56,917 nucleotides of DNA from JACRLI01 sp035542815. GTDB lineage: Bacteria; Eisenbacteria; RBG-16-71-46; JACRLI01. The stretch covers positions 1 through 56,917 of the forward strand of contig DATKKS010000005.1 in the NCBI GenBank assembly GCA_035542815.1, given 5' to 3'. Position 1 is the first letter of the stretch. Each line of letters opens with the position of its first letter. The notes beneath the pieces are model-generated. The model did no database searches and was not told the DNA's origin. It saw only the letters and a list, made by a program, of their open reading frames with translations. Shown in pieces: positions 17,117-25,728 of the stretch. A program made the position numbers and the translations under genes.

Positions 17117-20100
17117 ATGCCACCGTGTCGCGCGTCGCTGCTCGGTTCCGGCCTCGCAGCCGGAATGATCCTCCTCGCCGGCGCTCCAGCCCGGGCGAAC
17201 TGGACCGCGAGCGGCGTGTGCCAGTACGTGGACCGGGCGGTGGACCGCAGGGGCTTCACCGGGGCCACGCCCCGGCTCCCGATCCGGAACGCCACGGTGC
17301 AGGTTCTCGACGCCGGCACCGGCGACACGCTCGCCCGCGGCGGCACCGACGGCTCCGGGCGGTTCGTCATCCCGGTGCCGGACTCGGCCGTCCGGGACAT
17401 CTCGATCCGGGTGGTCGCCTCGACGTTCGACACCACCCTGCACCAGATCACGGCCATAACCCTTGACGCACTCGGCAGCACCTACGTGCTGCCGGGCCCA
17501 CTGGTGCGCGGGCATCCTCCCTCGGCGGACGTCGCCCTGGGCGCGGAACACCCGATCCTGGCGATGCCCGACAGCCTCGGGCAGGTCTTCAACATCCTGG
17601 ACTGCCTGGAGAACGGCCTCGACTACCTCTCCGCGGTCACCGGCGGCGGCCGCCCGCGCCGGCGGCTTTACGCCCACTGGCATTCCGACTTCTTCGGCGC
17701 CTCGGCCGGGGACGACGGGGTGTACCTGGGCGGCAACGACGGCTACAACGACTGCGTGATCCTCCACGAGGAGGGCCACTTCGTGGAGACCTCCTACATG
17801 GCCCTGGCCTCCACGAACTCGCCGCGGCGAGGCCCTTGCCGGGCGGCGAGGCCGGAGCACTTCGTGACCGAGTACCACCAGGGTCTCGAGGAGGCCTGGT
17901 GGGAAGGCTGGCCCTCGTACTTCGCCCTGGCCACCCGCCGCTGGATGGGCGCGGTGGACGCCACCTGTTTCATCGAGGTCCAGACCATGGACGCCCCGCC
18001 GGGGCTCGTCTTCGCCTATGACGTCGACGGCGTGCAGATCCCGGTGCGGGGTGCGGGCAGCGAGTACAACGTGCAGAAGGTCCTGTGGGACCTGGCCAGC
18101 CTGCCTGCCCCGGGGCGCTCGGGACCGGGGGCCGGCGCCGGCCGTCCCGGCACGCTCGACTCGTTGCTGTGGCACCTGCTGAGCCACGAGCTGTCCACTC
18201 CAAATTGGAGCCTGACGCTGGAGCAGTTCGTGGACGGGTGGATGGCGTCCGGGTATGGCCGGACTGCGGAGCTCTCGAGCATCCTGCTGAGGCGGGACAT
18301 CGAGTTCTTCGCCGACGCCCAGGAGAACGACAGCTGGGCCTCCCGCGCGCGCCCGGTGGAGGTGGATGGGCCGCCGGCGCACCACACGTTCTACCCGAAG
18401 GCCGACGCGGACTGGATCCGGTTCGAGGGCGAGGCCGGGCGGAGCTACCTGGTCGAGGCGACCGATCTGGTCGGGATGCCCGAGCCCGTCCTCGACGTGT
18501 TCGCGCCCGACACCACGGCGCGCCCGCCGGTCGGTGACGAGATGACCGTGGGCGACAGCGTTTCCGCCAGGCCCTTCGAAGCCCGCGCGAGCGGGACCTG
18601 CTACGTGCGGTGCACCCACGGCAGCAACGGCGGCAGCTACGGCTCCTACGACCTCCGCGTGGTCAGCTGCGGCGCCACGCCGGACTATCAGATCCTGCGG
18701 AGCCTCGAGCCCCGAGGGGCGGCGACCGGCCCGCTCATCGCGGCGGGGAATGGCCTGTTCTACGGCCTGGAGCAGGGTGGAGACACCGCGAGTGTGGCGC
18801 GGGTGATCTCCCTGGATTCGTTGGGCAACCGCAACGTGGTGCGGAATTTCAGCTGGCGGGAGGGCGTGCCGACGTGTCTGATCTGGAGTCGCAGCGGCAG
18901 CCTCCTCGGAACGATTGCCAGCTCGGACCTCGGACCTCGAGGCGTGGTGTTCAGGTTGGACCCGTCGGGAGCCTTGACCGTCGTGCGCGCGTTCGCCCGG
19001 TCCGACAGCCTGCGCACTCCCACCGGCCAGCTGGTGGAGGCCTCCAGCGGGCTGCTCTACGGCGAGTCGTCCGACAGCGTCCTGTTCAGCCTCTCGCCCG
19101 GGGGCGTGCTGACGAAGCTGCACCGCTTGACCTACGCGGACGGCGGTGCCGCCTCGAGCCTCGCGGCCGGCGCGGACGGGGCGCTCTATGGCGTCACCGG
19201 GCTCCAGTACTGGCACGATCCGCGGGTCTTCAGGCTGAGGCCGTCGGGGGAGTTCCAGCTGCTGGCCACGTTCCCCCGCGTCGGCGAGGAGCCGGCACTC
19301 ATGAGTACACCGACCGCCGACGGCGCGTTGCTGGGCACAGCGTGGCTCGGAGGGCAGGCCTCGATCTTCGCCCTGGACACGCTCGGGAACGTGACCGTGC
19401 GGCACTCCTTCAGCCCGTGGCAGTACGCGGTGCCTTCGGTGGTGCTCCAGGCATCCGATGGCCGACTGTACGGCATCGGGAGCTACCGGAGCTCCTCGGG
19501 CTGGGTCTTCTCCATCGACTCGGTCGGGAGCGAGGCGCAGCTGCACCTCTTCCCCGATCTCTGGCCCACGGTCCAAAGCGCCGCCGACGCCGACGGGACC
19601 GACCCGACCAGCCTGGTGGACGGCCATGACGGAGGCCTCTACGGGCTCACCCGGGGCGGCGGCGCGGCGGGGGCCGGCGTCTTCTTCCGGGTGGCCCACG
19701 TGCTCGGCGCCGCATGGGTGGCCGCCGGCCGGCCGAGGCTCCGCCCCGGCACGGGCTACGTGGATGTGTCCTGGACGGGTTTCTCGCTGAGCGCCCAGCA
19801 GTACCGCGTGTGGCGGTCCGGCGGCGGGAGCGGCGCGTGGGTGCCGGTCAGCGGGGAGATCCGCGGAGTCTACCTGGGGGATTTCTGCGTCCGCGACACG
19901 ACCGCGCGGCCGTTCTCCTCATACTCCTACAAGCTGGCCAGCCGGGTGCAGGCCGGGGAAGCCTGGACTTACTCGGAGCCGGCCGGCGTGCGGACCGGGG
20001 GGCCGCTGGCGCTCGGCGTGCCCTTCCCGAACCCCAGCCGCGGCACGGTCCGGCTGGCCTTCCACGCGGTGCCCGGCGCCGCCGTGCGGATCGAGGTCTT

Positions 20101-20278
20101 CGACATCCGCGGCGCCAGGGTGCGGACGCTGCTGGACGGGAAGCCGCAGGACTACGAGGGCTCCGTCCTGTGGGACGGCACCGATCGGGCCGGGCGGAGA
20201 GTCCGGAGCGGGGTGTACTTCGCGAGACTCCTGTCGTCGGGGCAGAGCCAGAGCGCCAAGCTGGTGTTGCTGAGATGA
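17117..20278 (+). CDS. Giant secreted protein: HEEGH metalloprotease-like domain, beta-propeller repeats, FlgD-like C-terminal tail
   Basis: This encodes about 1053 residues from ATG 17117 (an ATG at 17075 would add 14). A signal peptide ends at PARA-N. Residues ~20-130 form a carboxypeptidase-regulatory-like beta domain. The next block contains HEEGH (217-221), with EEAWWEGW about 40 residues downstream offering a third zinc ligand, a gluzincin-like layout. A pre-peptidase-C-like beta domain follows (~370-510). Then come repeated LYGxT/GSLLGT strands typical of GloVer-type tandem repeats, a fibronectin-III-like stretch, and a FlgD-type Ig tail from PFPNPSRG to the end. Such tails serve in export or surface attachment in FCB bacteria. 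Protease activity is inferred only from motifs. Confidence 0.8.
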   Translation: MPPCRASLLGSGLAAGMILLAGAPARANWTASGVCQYVDRAVDRRGFTGATPRLPIRNATVQVLDAGTGDTLARGGTDGSGRFVIPVPDSAVRDISIRVVASTFDTTLHQITAITLDALGSTYVLPGPLVRGHPPSADVALGAEHPILAMPDSLGQVFNILDCLENGLDYLSAVTGGGRPRRRLYAHWHSDFFGASAGDDGVYLGGNDGYNDCVILHEEGHFVETSYMALASTNSPRRGPCRAARPEHFVTEYHQGLEEAWWEGWPSYFALATRRWMGAVDATCFIEVQTMDAPPGLVFAYDVDGVQIPVRGAGSEYNVQKVLWDLASLPAPGRSGPGAGAGRPGTLDSLLWHLLSHELSTPNWSLTLEQFVDGWMASGYGRTAELSSILLRRDIEFFADAQENDSWASRARPVEVDGPPAHHTFYPKADADWIRFEGEAGRSYLVEATDLVGMPEPVLDVFAPDTTARPPVGDEMTVGDSVSARPFEARASGTCYVRCTHGSNGGSYGSYDLRVVSCGATPDYQILRSLEPRGAATGPLIAAGNGLFYGLEQGGDTASVARVISLDSLGNRNVVRNFSWREGVPTCLIWSRSGSLLGTIASSDLGPRGVVFRLDPSGALTVVRAFARSDSLRTPTGQLVEASSGLLYGESSDSVLFSLSPGGVLTKLHRLTYADGGAASSLAAGADGALYGVTGLQYWHDPRVFRLRPSGEFQLLATFPRVGEEPALMSTPTADGALLGTAWLGGQASIFALDTLGNVTVRHSFSPWQYAVPSVVLQASDGRLYGIGSYRSSSGWVFSIDSVGSEAQLHLFPDLWPTVQSAADADGTDPTSLVDGHDGGLYGLTRGGGAAGAGVFFRVAHVLGAAWVAAGRPRLRPGTGYVDVSWTGFSLSAQQYRVWRSGGGSGAWVPVSGEIRGVYLGDFCVRDTTARPFSSYSYKLASRVQAGEAWTYSEPAGVRTGGPLALGVPFPNPSRGTVRLAFHAVPGAAVRIEVFDIRGARVRTLLDGKPQDYEGSVLWDGTDRAGRRVRSGVYFARLLSSGQSQSAKLVLLR

Positions 20279-20287
20279 TCTGAACGG

Positions 20288-21415
20288 CTACCCCGGCCCC
20301 AGAATCCCCCGGTACACCGCCTCGTACGCCGCCACCATGCGCGCCGGGTCGTACCGCTCCGCCGCGGCCCGCCGCCCGCTCGCGCCGGCGGAGGCGCGCA
20401 GCTGCGGGTCGCCGGCCAGGCGCTCCAGGTGGCCCACCAGGGCTTCCAGGTCGCCGCGCGGGAACAGGAAGCCGGTCCCTTCGACCGCCTCCACGTTCCC
20501 GCCCACCGCGCTCGCCACCACCGGCAGCCCGGCCGCCTGGTATTCCAGGATCGCGTTCGAGAAGCTCTCGCCGTCCGAGGTGAGGCACGCGATGTCCATG
20601 GCCGCCAGCCAGCCGGCCACGTCCGCGGTGAGCCCCGGGGTGAGCAGCGCGCCGGCCAGCCCGGCGCGGGCCGCGAAGGCGTCCATGCGCGCCTGGTCGT
20701 CGGGGCGGATCTCCCCCACCACCGCGAAGCGCGTGCGCGGGCGGCTCCGGTGCAGGCGCGCGGCCGCCTCCAGGAACAGCTCCACGTTCTTCTCGGGCCG
20801 CACGTGCGCCACCATCCCCACCAGCAGCTCGTCCTCGGCCAGCCCCAGCGCGGCGCGCCGCTCCCGGCGCAGCTCCGGCGTGACCCGCCCCATCCGCGCC
20901 GGGTCCACCCCGTTGTGGATCACCTCGATGCGCCCCGGGGGGATGCCCTCGCTGCGGGCGATGGCCTCCCGGGTGGCCTGGCTGTTGGCCACGTAGCGGG
21001 CGGTGATGTGCCGGAGGAGGCGGAAGGTGCGCGCGAAGCGGCGGTTGTTCCAGTAGGCGGGGCCCAGGTTGCGCCGGCAGGCCACCACCGGCACCCCCGC
21101 CAGCCACCCGGCCAGCGCCCCGGCCACGAAGGCGTCGTCGAAGTAGGTCTGCACCAGGCGGATGCGGTGCTGGCGGAGGTACCGCCGCAGCCGCCACATC
21201 CGGCGCACGCCGTCCAGCGACGCCAGCCGCGTGAGCCCCAGCAACAGCGGCGGGGGCTCCAGCCGCAGCTCCCGCAGCCACGGGGTGTCCTGCAGGCACG
21301 CCAGGTGGACGCGGTAGCGGCCCGGATCCAGCCCCCGCAGCAGCATCAGCAGCTGCCCCTCGGTGCCGCCGTGGGCGGTGTCAATGTAGTCGATGATGAA
21401 CAGCAGCTCGGTCAT
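20288..21415 (-). CDS. Glycosyltransferase family 4 (group 1)
   Basis: This 375-residue GT-B enzyme opens with FIIDYIDTAHGGTEGQ, the acceptor-side G-rich loop, and has VEVIHNGVD-type and VGMVAHVRPEKNVELFLEAAA donor-side strands. The nucleotide-sugar motif E-x7-E region is SDGESFSNAILEYQAAGLPVVA. It probably adds a hexose to a lipid-linked or surface glycan at the cytoplasmic face. It is the last gene of a minus-strand run with the sigma factor and the ABC pair, 56 nt after the permease. The reading frame extends upstream without a stop, but MTELLFIIDY at 21415 is the natural start. Confidence 0.9.
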   Translation of the reverse strand: MTELLFIIDYIDTAHGGTEGQLLMLLRGLDPGRYRVHLACLQDTPWLRELRLEPPPLLLGLTRLASLDGVRRMWRLRRYLRQHRIRLVQTYFDDAFVAGALAGWLAGVPVVACRRNLGPAYWNNRRFARTFRLLRHITARYVANSQATREAIARSEGIPPGRIEVIHNGVDPARMGRVTPELRRERRAALGLAEDELLVGMVAHVRPEKNVELFLEAAARLHRSRPRTRFAVVGEIRPDDQARMDAFAARAGLAGALLTPGLTADVAGWLAAMDIACLTSDGESFSNAILEYQAAGLPVVASAVGGNVEAVEGTGFLFPRGDLEALVGHLERLAGDPQLRASAGASGRRAAAERYDPARMVAAYEAVYRGILGPG

Positions 21416-21471
21416 GGGCCTTGGGCACCCCGCGCCGGACGGGCCGCGCGATGCGCGGCCCCGCCGGCGAT

Positions 21472-22185
21472 CTACTCCAGCCGCTTGAGCCGCCGCCGCA
21501 GGACCAGCAGCCCCAGTGCCAGCCACGCCAGCGCCGCGGCGGCCGCCCCGCCCAGCAGCGGTCCCGGCGCGGGCACCGGTCCCCCGCCCACCGCCGCCAG
21601 CATCGCCCGGTGCAGCCCGGTGAACGGCAGCACCGACGCCACCGCGGCGCGCAGCGGCGAGTCGGCCGCCGGGGTGTAGGCGCCCGCCAGGAACAGCAGC
21701 GGCAGCAACGCCACCAGCGCGTACAGCGGCACCTCGCCGCGCGAGCCGGCCGCGGCCGCCGCGGCCACCCCCACCAGGTCCGCCAGCAGCAGCGCCGGCA
21801 CCGCGGCCACCAGCAGCTCGCCGAACGCCCCCGGCGCGCAGCGGTAGCGGGCGGCCACCGCCAGCAGGAGCGGCAGCACCCGCACCCAGTCCAGCGCCAC
21901 CTGCGCCAGCAGGGTCTCCACGAACAGCCGGTAGGGCGAGGCCGGCGTGGCCAGCAGCCGCCCCATCAGGCCCTCGCGCCGGAGGCCCGCGGCGCGCCGC
22001 CCGGCGACCAGCGCCCCGGTGAGCACCGCCAGCGTGGTGTACGCGGCAGCCGCGTGCAGCGCCGGCGGGTTCGCGCCCAGCAGCGGCAGCGCCACCGCCA
22101 TGGGCACCACCATCCCCAGCAGCAGCGAGCCGCGCCGCACCCGCAGCTCCAGCAGCTCGCGCCGCCACACCCCTACCGGCAGCAT
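21472..22185 (-). CDS. ABC-2-type transporter permease
   Basis: This 237-residue integral membrane protein has about six hydrophobic segments (residues ~20-45, 45-65, 95-115, 125-145, 155-170 and 205-230) and the amphipathic elbow typical of ABC-2 permeases (REGLMGRLLATPASPYR, 69-85). It ends in a basic RRRLKRLE tail. It lies 76 nt downstream of an ABC ATPase gene whose catalytic residues are largely replaced, so whether this forms an active exporter is uncertain. Alanine and leucine content is extreme even for this window. Confidence 0.75.
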   Translation of the reverse strand: MLPVGVWRRELLELRVRRGSLLLGMVVPMAVALPLLGANPPALHAAAAYTTLAVLTGALVAGRRAAGLRREGLMGRLLATPASPYRLFVETLLAQVALDWVRVLPLLLAVAARYRCAPGAFGELLVAAVPALLLADLVGVAAAAAAGSRGEVPLYALVALLPLLFLAGAYTPAADSPLRAAVASVLPFTGLHRAMLAAVGGGPVPAPGPLLGGAAAAALAWLALGLLVLRRRLKRLE

Positions 22186-22261
22186 CGCTCCCCCTCCGCG
22201 CGGCCGCGCCCGCCGCGGCCCGCGGCGGGCCGCCCTCCGCCGGCCGGCCCCGGGCGCGCGC

Positions 22262-23326
22262 TCACGCGTCCGCCTCCAGGCGCAGCCCGGCGTGGCGCAG
22301 GTACACGTCGCCCAGGTTCGGCCGCCCCACGTGCAGGTTCACCAGCTCCCCGCCGGCGCGGGCCACCTGGGCCACCACCGCGTCCAGGGCGCTGCCGCCG
22401 CGGCGCAGCAGCAGCGCCAGGGTGGTGTGGTCGGCGGCCACCTGGACCACGCCCGGCAGGGCCCGGAACGGCTCCGGCTCCACCGGCAGGGCCAGCTCGC
22501 AGGTCACCTGCACGTGTCCTTCCAGCTCGGCCATCAGCTCCTCGCGCGTGCCCAGCGCCAGCACCCGGCCGCGGTGCAGCACGGCCACGCGGTGGCACAG
22601 GGCCTCGGCCTCCGCGGCGCTGGAGGTGGCCAGCACCACCGCCGCACCGCGCGCGGCCGCCGCGGCGATGACGTGCCGCGCCGCGATCTCCGAGTTGTAG
22701 CCCAGCCCGCGCCCCGGCTGGTCCAGCAGCACCAGCTCGGGGCCGTGCGCCAGCGCCTCCAGCAGCGACAGCCGCCGCCGCGCGTCGGCGTCCAGGGTGG
22801 CCACCGGCAGGTCGCGCTCCCCGCGCAGCTCCAGCTCGTCGAACAGGCCGTCCACGCGCGGCAGCAGCCGCTCCCGCGGCGCGCCGTGCAGGCTCCCGAT
22901 GAAATAGGCGTTGTGGAAGCCGGACAGCGCGGGGAAGTGGGCGTCGCGCTCCAGCTGCAAGCCGATGCGCCGCCGCTGCGCGCGGCGCCCGGCGCGGCCG
23001 GCCTGGCCGAACAGCACCACCTGGCCGGTACCCGGCTCCAGCAGCCCGGCCAGCAGCCGCAGCAGCGTGGTGCGCCCCGAGCCGGGCGGGCCCAAGAGCC
23101 CCAGCACCTCCCTGGCCCGCACCGCCAGGCTGACCTCCTCCACCCCGCGCCCGCTGCGGTACAGCCGGGAGACCCGCTCCAGCGCCGCCACCGGCTCGGG
23201 CGCGGGAGCCGCGGCCGGCGCCGCCATCGCGGCGGGCTCCGCCTCGCCGGCGGCTTCGGTGGGAACCGCCGCGGCCGGTTCCGGCCCGGCGGCGCCCTCG
23301 GCTTCCAGGTCCTTGCGGCGGCCCAT
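22262..23326 (-). CDS. ABC ATP-binding protein with degenerate catalytic motifs (possible pseudo-ATPase)
   Basis: This 354-residue protein has the overall NatA-type ABC layout, but its motifs are altered. Walker A is GPPGSGRTT with Arg85 in place of Lys. The signature LSGGQ reads LDADAR (178-183). The Walker B end reads LLDQP, with Gln203 replacing the catalytic Glu. The switch-histidine position reads ATSSAAEAEAL with Ser. The Q-loop Gln124 is kept. The first 45 residues are an Ala/Pro/Glu-rich tail. It lies between the sigma-factor gene (6-nt gap) and an ABC-2 permease. ATP hydrolysis is doubtful; it may bind nucleotide or act structurally. Confidence 0.85.
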   Translation of the reverse strand: MGRRKDLEAEGAAGPEPAAAVPTEAAGEAEPAAMAAPAAAPAPEPVAALERVSRLYRSGRGVEEVSLAVRAREVLGLLGPPGSGRTTLLRLLAGLLEPGTGQVVLFGQAGRAGRRAQRRRIGLQLERDAHFPALSGFHNAYFIGSLHGAPRERLLPRVDGLFDELELRGERDLPVATLDADARRRLSLLEALAHGPELVLLDQPGRGLGYNSEIAARHVIAAAAARGAAVVLATSSAAEAEALCHRVAVLHRGRVLALGTREELMAELEGHVQVTCELALPVEPEPFRALPGVVQVAADHTTLALLLRRGGSALDAVVAQVARAGGELVNLHVGRPNLGDVYLRHAGLRLEADA

Positions 23327-23332
23327 GCGCGC

Positions 23333-24376
23333 CTAGCCGAGTTCCGCCGCCATCACCGAGCGGATCGCGCGGCGCACCTGCGCCCGCGCCGCCGGCGGCA
23401 GCGGCCCCTCGCCCCAGCGGCGGCAGGCGCCCAGGGCGGCGATCAGCGTGGCGCACGCCTGCCCGCAGCTGGGGCAGCCCGCGACGTGGGACTCCATGCG
23501 CGCGCACACCTCGGGGCTGAGCTCCCCCTCGAGGTAGCGGCTGAGCATGCGCGCGGTGTCCGGGCAGCGCCCCGCCGGAGCGCCCACCCGGGAGGCGGCC
23601 GGGAGCGCGGAGCGCGCGCCCGCCGCTAGGGCGCGCCGCGGCCCGCGCCCGCGGCCCGCGGCGGGCAGGCCCTCGCCGCGCAGGTAGGGGGCCAGCGTGC
23701 GGCGCAGGGACAGGCGCGCGCGGTGCAGGCGGGACTTCACCGCGCGCTCCCCCAGGCCCAGCGCGCGGCCCACCTCGGCCGCCGGCAGGCCTTCGACGTC
23801 GCGCAGCATCAGCACCTGGCGCTGCGCCTCGGGCAGGCTCCCGATCGCCCGTTCCAGCACCTCGCGCAGCTCCCGGTGCTCCAGCTGCTCGTGCGGGCCG
23901 TGCCCCGGGTCCGCCACCTGCAGGCCGCCGCCCTCGTCCCCCCCGGACGCGTCCAGCGGCTCCATCGAAGCCGGGGCCCGCGCCGCGCTCCGGCGGTGCC
24001 GGATGCACGCGTTCCGAGCCACGGTGTAGGCCCACGTGGTGAGCGCGGCCTCGCCGCGGAAGTCCTTGAGGCTGCGGGCCAGGGCCGTGAGCACCCGCTG
24101 CAGCACCTCCTCGGCGTCCTCGGCGTTGCGGCAGAAGCCCTGCGCGAAGCGGTAGATGGGTCGGGACAGGCCGTCCAGCAGCCGGCGCAGCGCCCCGGCG
24201 TCCCCGCCCCGGGCGGCCGCCACCAACTGGCGCTCCTCGGCCGCGCCGAGCCCGCCCCGCCGCCCCGCGGCGCGCGCGCCGGCGCCGGCCTGAAAGGCCC
24301 GGATCGCGACCGCCCCGGCGGGGCCGGCGGCGCCCCCGAATCCTTTTCCGGCGGACTGACCCTTACTGGATGACAT
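23333..24376 (-). CDS. ECF-type RNA polymerase sigma factor fused to a C-terminal zinc-finger (anti-sigma-like) domain
   Basis: This 347-residue protein contains sigma region 2 (~67-130, with DAEEVLQRVLTALARSLKDFRGEAALTTW-type core) and region 4 (~172-230, ending VKSRLHRARLSLRR). About 40 low-complexity residues follow, then a zf-HC2/ZAS-type domain, LSRYLEGELSPE...HVAGCPSC, with His297, Cys301 and Cys304. In most systems the zinc domain belongs to a separate anti-sigma factor; here it is covalently joined, suggesting self-inhibition relieved by redox or metal change. ATG 24376 follows AAGGAG at 12 nt. It diverges from the TolC/RND operon across only 35 bp and heads the ABC/glycosyltransferase run. 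Confidence 0.88.
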   Translation of the reverse strand: MSSSKGQSAGKGFGGAAGPAGAVAIRAFQAGAGARAAGRRGGLGAAEERQLVAAARGGDAGALRRLLDGLSRPIYRFAQGFCRNAEDAEEVLQRVLTALARSLKDFRGEAALTTWAYTVARNACIRHRRSAARAPASMEPLDASGGDEGGGLQVADPGHGPHEQLEHRELREVLERAIGSLPEAQRQVLMLRDVEGLPAAEVGRALGLGERAVKSRLHRARLSLRRTLAPYLRGEGLPAAGRGRGPRRALAAGARSALPAASRVGAPAGRCPDTARMLSRYLEGELSPEVCARMESHVAGCPSCGQACATLIAALGACRRWGEGPLPPAARAQVRRAIRSVMAAELG

Positions 24377-24411
24377 GCCCGGGTCCGGCTCCTTGGTTCG
24401 TCGGAGGTAAC

Positions 24412-25728
24412 TTGAAGACCGCCAGCATCCTATCAGACATCGCCGGGCTTCTGACAGCCCTGGCCGTGAGCGCCGCACCGGCGGCCGCCGAGCCCTGGAC
24501 GCTCCCGCGCGTGCTGGATGCGGTGCGGACCGCCGACCCCGCGGTGCGCGCCGCGCGGGCCATGGGCGACGCCGGCCGGGCGCAGGGCGCTGCCGCGTGG
24601 GGCGGGCTGTCGCCGCAGCTGCGGCTGGCGGCCAGCGCGGTGCGCGGCGACGACCCCGCGCTGCTGTTCTCCGAGAAGCTGTGGCAGGGGCGCTTCAGCG
24701 CCGCCGATTTCGACCTCGGGGCGCTCAACCACCCGCCGGCCGCCACCGCCTACCAGTACGGCCTGGTCCTGGAGCAGCCCATCTTCAACGGCGCGGCCGA
24801 GGTCACCGCCCCGGCCCTGGCCGGGCACCTGCGGCGGGCCGCCGCGGGCGGCGAGGACGCCGCGGTAAGCGGGCTCCTCCTGCGCGCCGCCGAGACCTAC
24901 GCCGGCGCGCTGCGCGCGCAACGCGCCCTGGAAGCGGACTCGCTGGCGCTGGCGGCCGCCGCGGAACAGCGCACCGCCGCGGTCGCCCGCTTCCGCACCG
25001 GCCAGGTCCCCGAGCTGGACACGCTGCTGGCCGCGGCGCGCCTGGCCGGGGCCCGGGCCGCCTGGCTGGGGCGCCGGGCCGAATCGGACGTGGCCCTGGA
25101 GCGGCTCTCCGGCCTGGTGGGCGCGCGGGTGCTGGCGGGCGAGCTGGCCGGGCCGGCCGAGGAGTCCGCACCGATCCCGGCCGGCGCGGCCGGCGAGCGC
25201 GGGGAGGTGCGGGCCGCCCGCGAGCGCGCCGCGGCCCTCGGGCTGGAGAGCCGGCGGGCGGGGCTGCGGCTGCTGCCCGCGGTGAACTCCCGGGTCACGC
25301 TGAACTGGTACCGCGACGCCGGTCAGGGCCCCGCGGAGCGGCGCTGGATGGCCAGCGTGGCGCTGGACTTCCCGGTGTGGGACGGCGCGCGCCGGCTGCA
25401 CGAGTGGCGCGCCGCGCAGGCCCAGGCGCGCCAGGCCCAGGCCGACGCGGAGGCGCTGGCGCGCGACCTGGAAGTGAACGCGGCGGGCGCCCGCGCCGAG
25501 CTGGAGGTGGCCCCGGAGCGGCTGGCCGCCGCGCGCCTGGGGCGCGCCGCCGGGGAAGAGGCGCTGCGCTTCGCGCAGGACCGGTACCGCGCCGGGCTGC
25601 TGCCGCTGGGCGAGCTGCTGGCCGCCGACGCCCAGGCCGCCCGGGCGCGCCAGGAGGAAGTCGAGGCTTCGGTCCAGGTGGTGCTCGCGCGCTGCCGCTA
25701 CTTGTACGCAATCGGGGAGCTGCGATGA
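24412..25728 (+). CDS. TolC-family outer-membrane efflux protein
   Basis: This 438-residue protein starts at TTG 24412, placed by an exact GGAGGT 4 nt upstream; an ATG at 24370 would overlap the divergent sigma gene. The signal peptide ends at AAAEPW. Two repeats of long Ala/Arg/Glu-rich helices (ALRAQRALEADSLALAAAAEQRTAAV; LHEWRAAQAQARQAQAD) with a GQVPELDTLLAAARLAGA-type helix-turn are the TolC coiled-coil layout, and RYRAGLLPLGELLAADAQ is the second-repeat equivalent. It forms the outer-membrane duct for the RND pump encoded next. Its stop overlaps the adaptor start by 4 nt. Confidence 0.9.
   Translation: MKTASILSDIAGLLTALAVSAAPAAAEPWTLPRVLDAVRTADPAVRAARAMGDAGRAQGAAAWGGLSPQLRLAASAVRGDDPALLFSEKLWQGRFSAADFDLGALNHPPAATAYQYGLVLEQPIFNGAAEVTAPALAGHLRRAAAGGEDAAVSGLLLRAAETYAGALRAQRALEADSLALAAAAEQRTAAVARFRTGQVPELDTLLAAARLAGARAAWLGRRAESDVALERLSGLVGARVLAGELAGPAEESAPIPAGAAGERGEVRAARERAAALGLESRRAGLRLLPAVNSRVTLNWYRDAGQGPAERRWMASVALDFPVWDGARRLHEWRAAQAQARQAQADAEALARDLEVNAAGARAELEVAPERLAAARLGRAAGEEALRFAQDRYRAGLLPLGELLAADAQAARARQEEVEASVQVVLARCRYLYAIGELR

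Noticed and set aside
14633..19699. 1688-codon minus-strand frame
   Set aside because: It is a shadow of the DegT, deoxyhypusine-synthase-like and secreted-protein genes; no domain motif.
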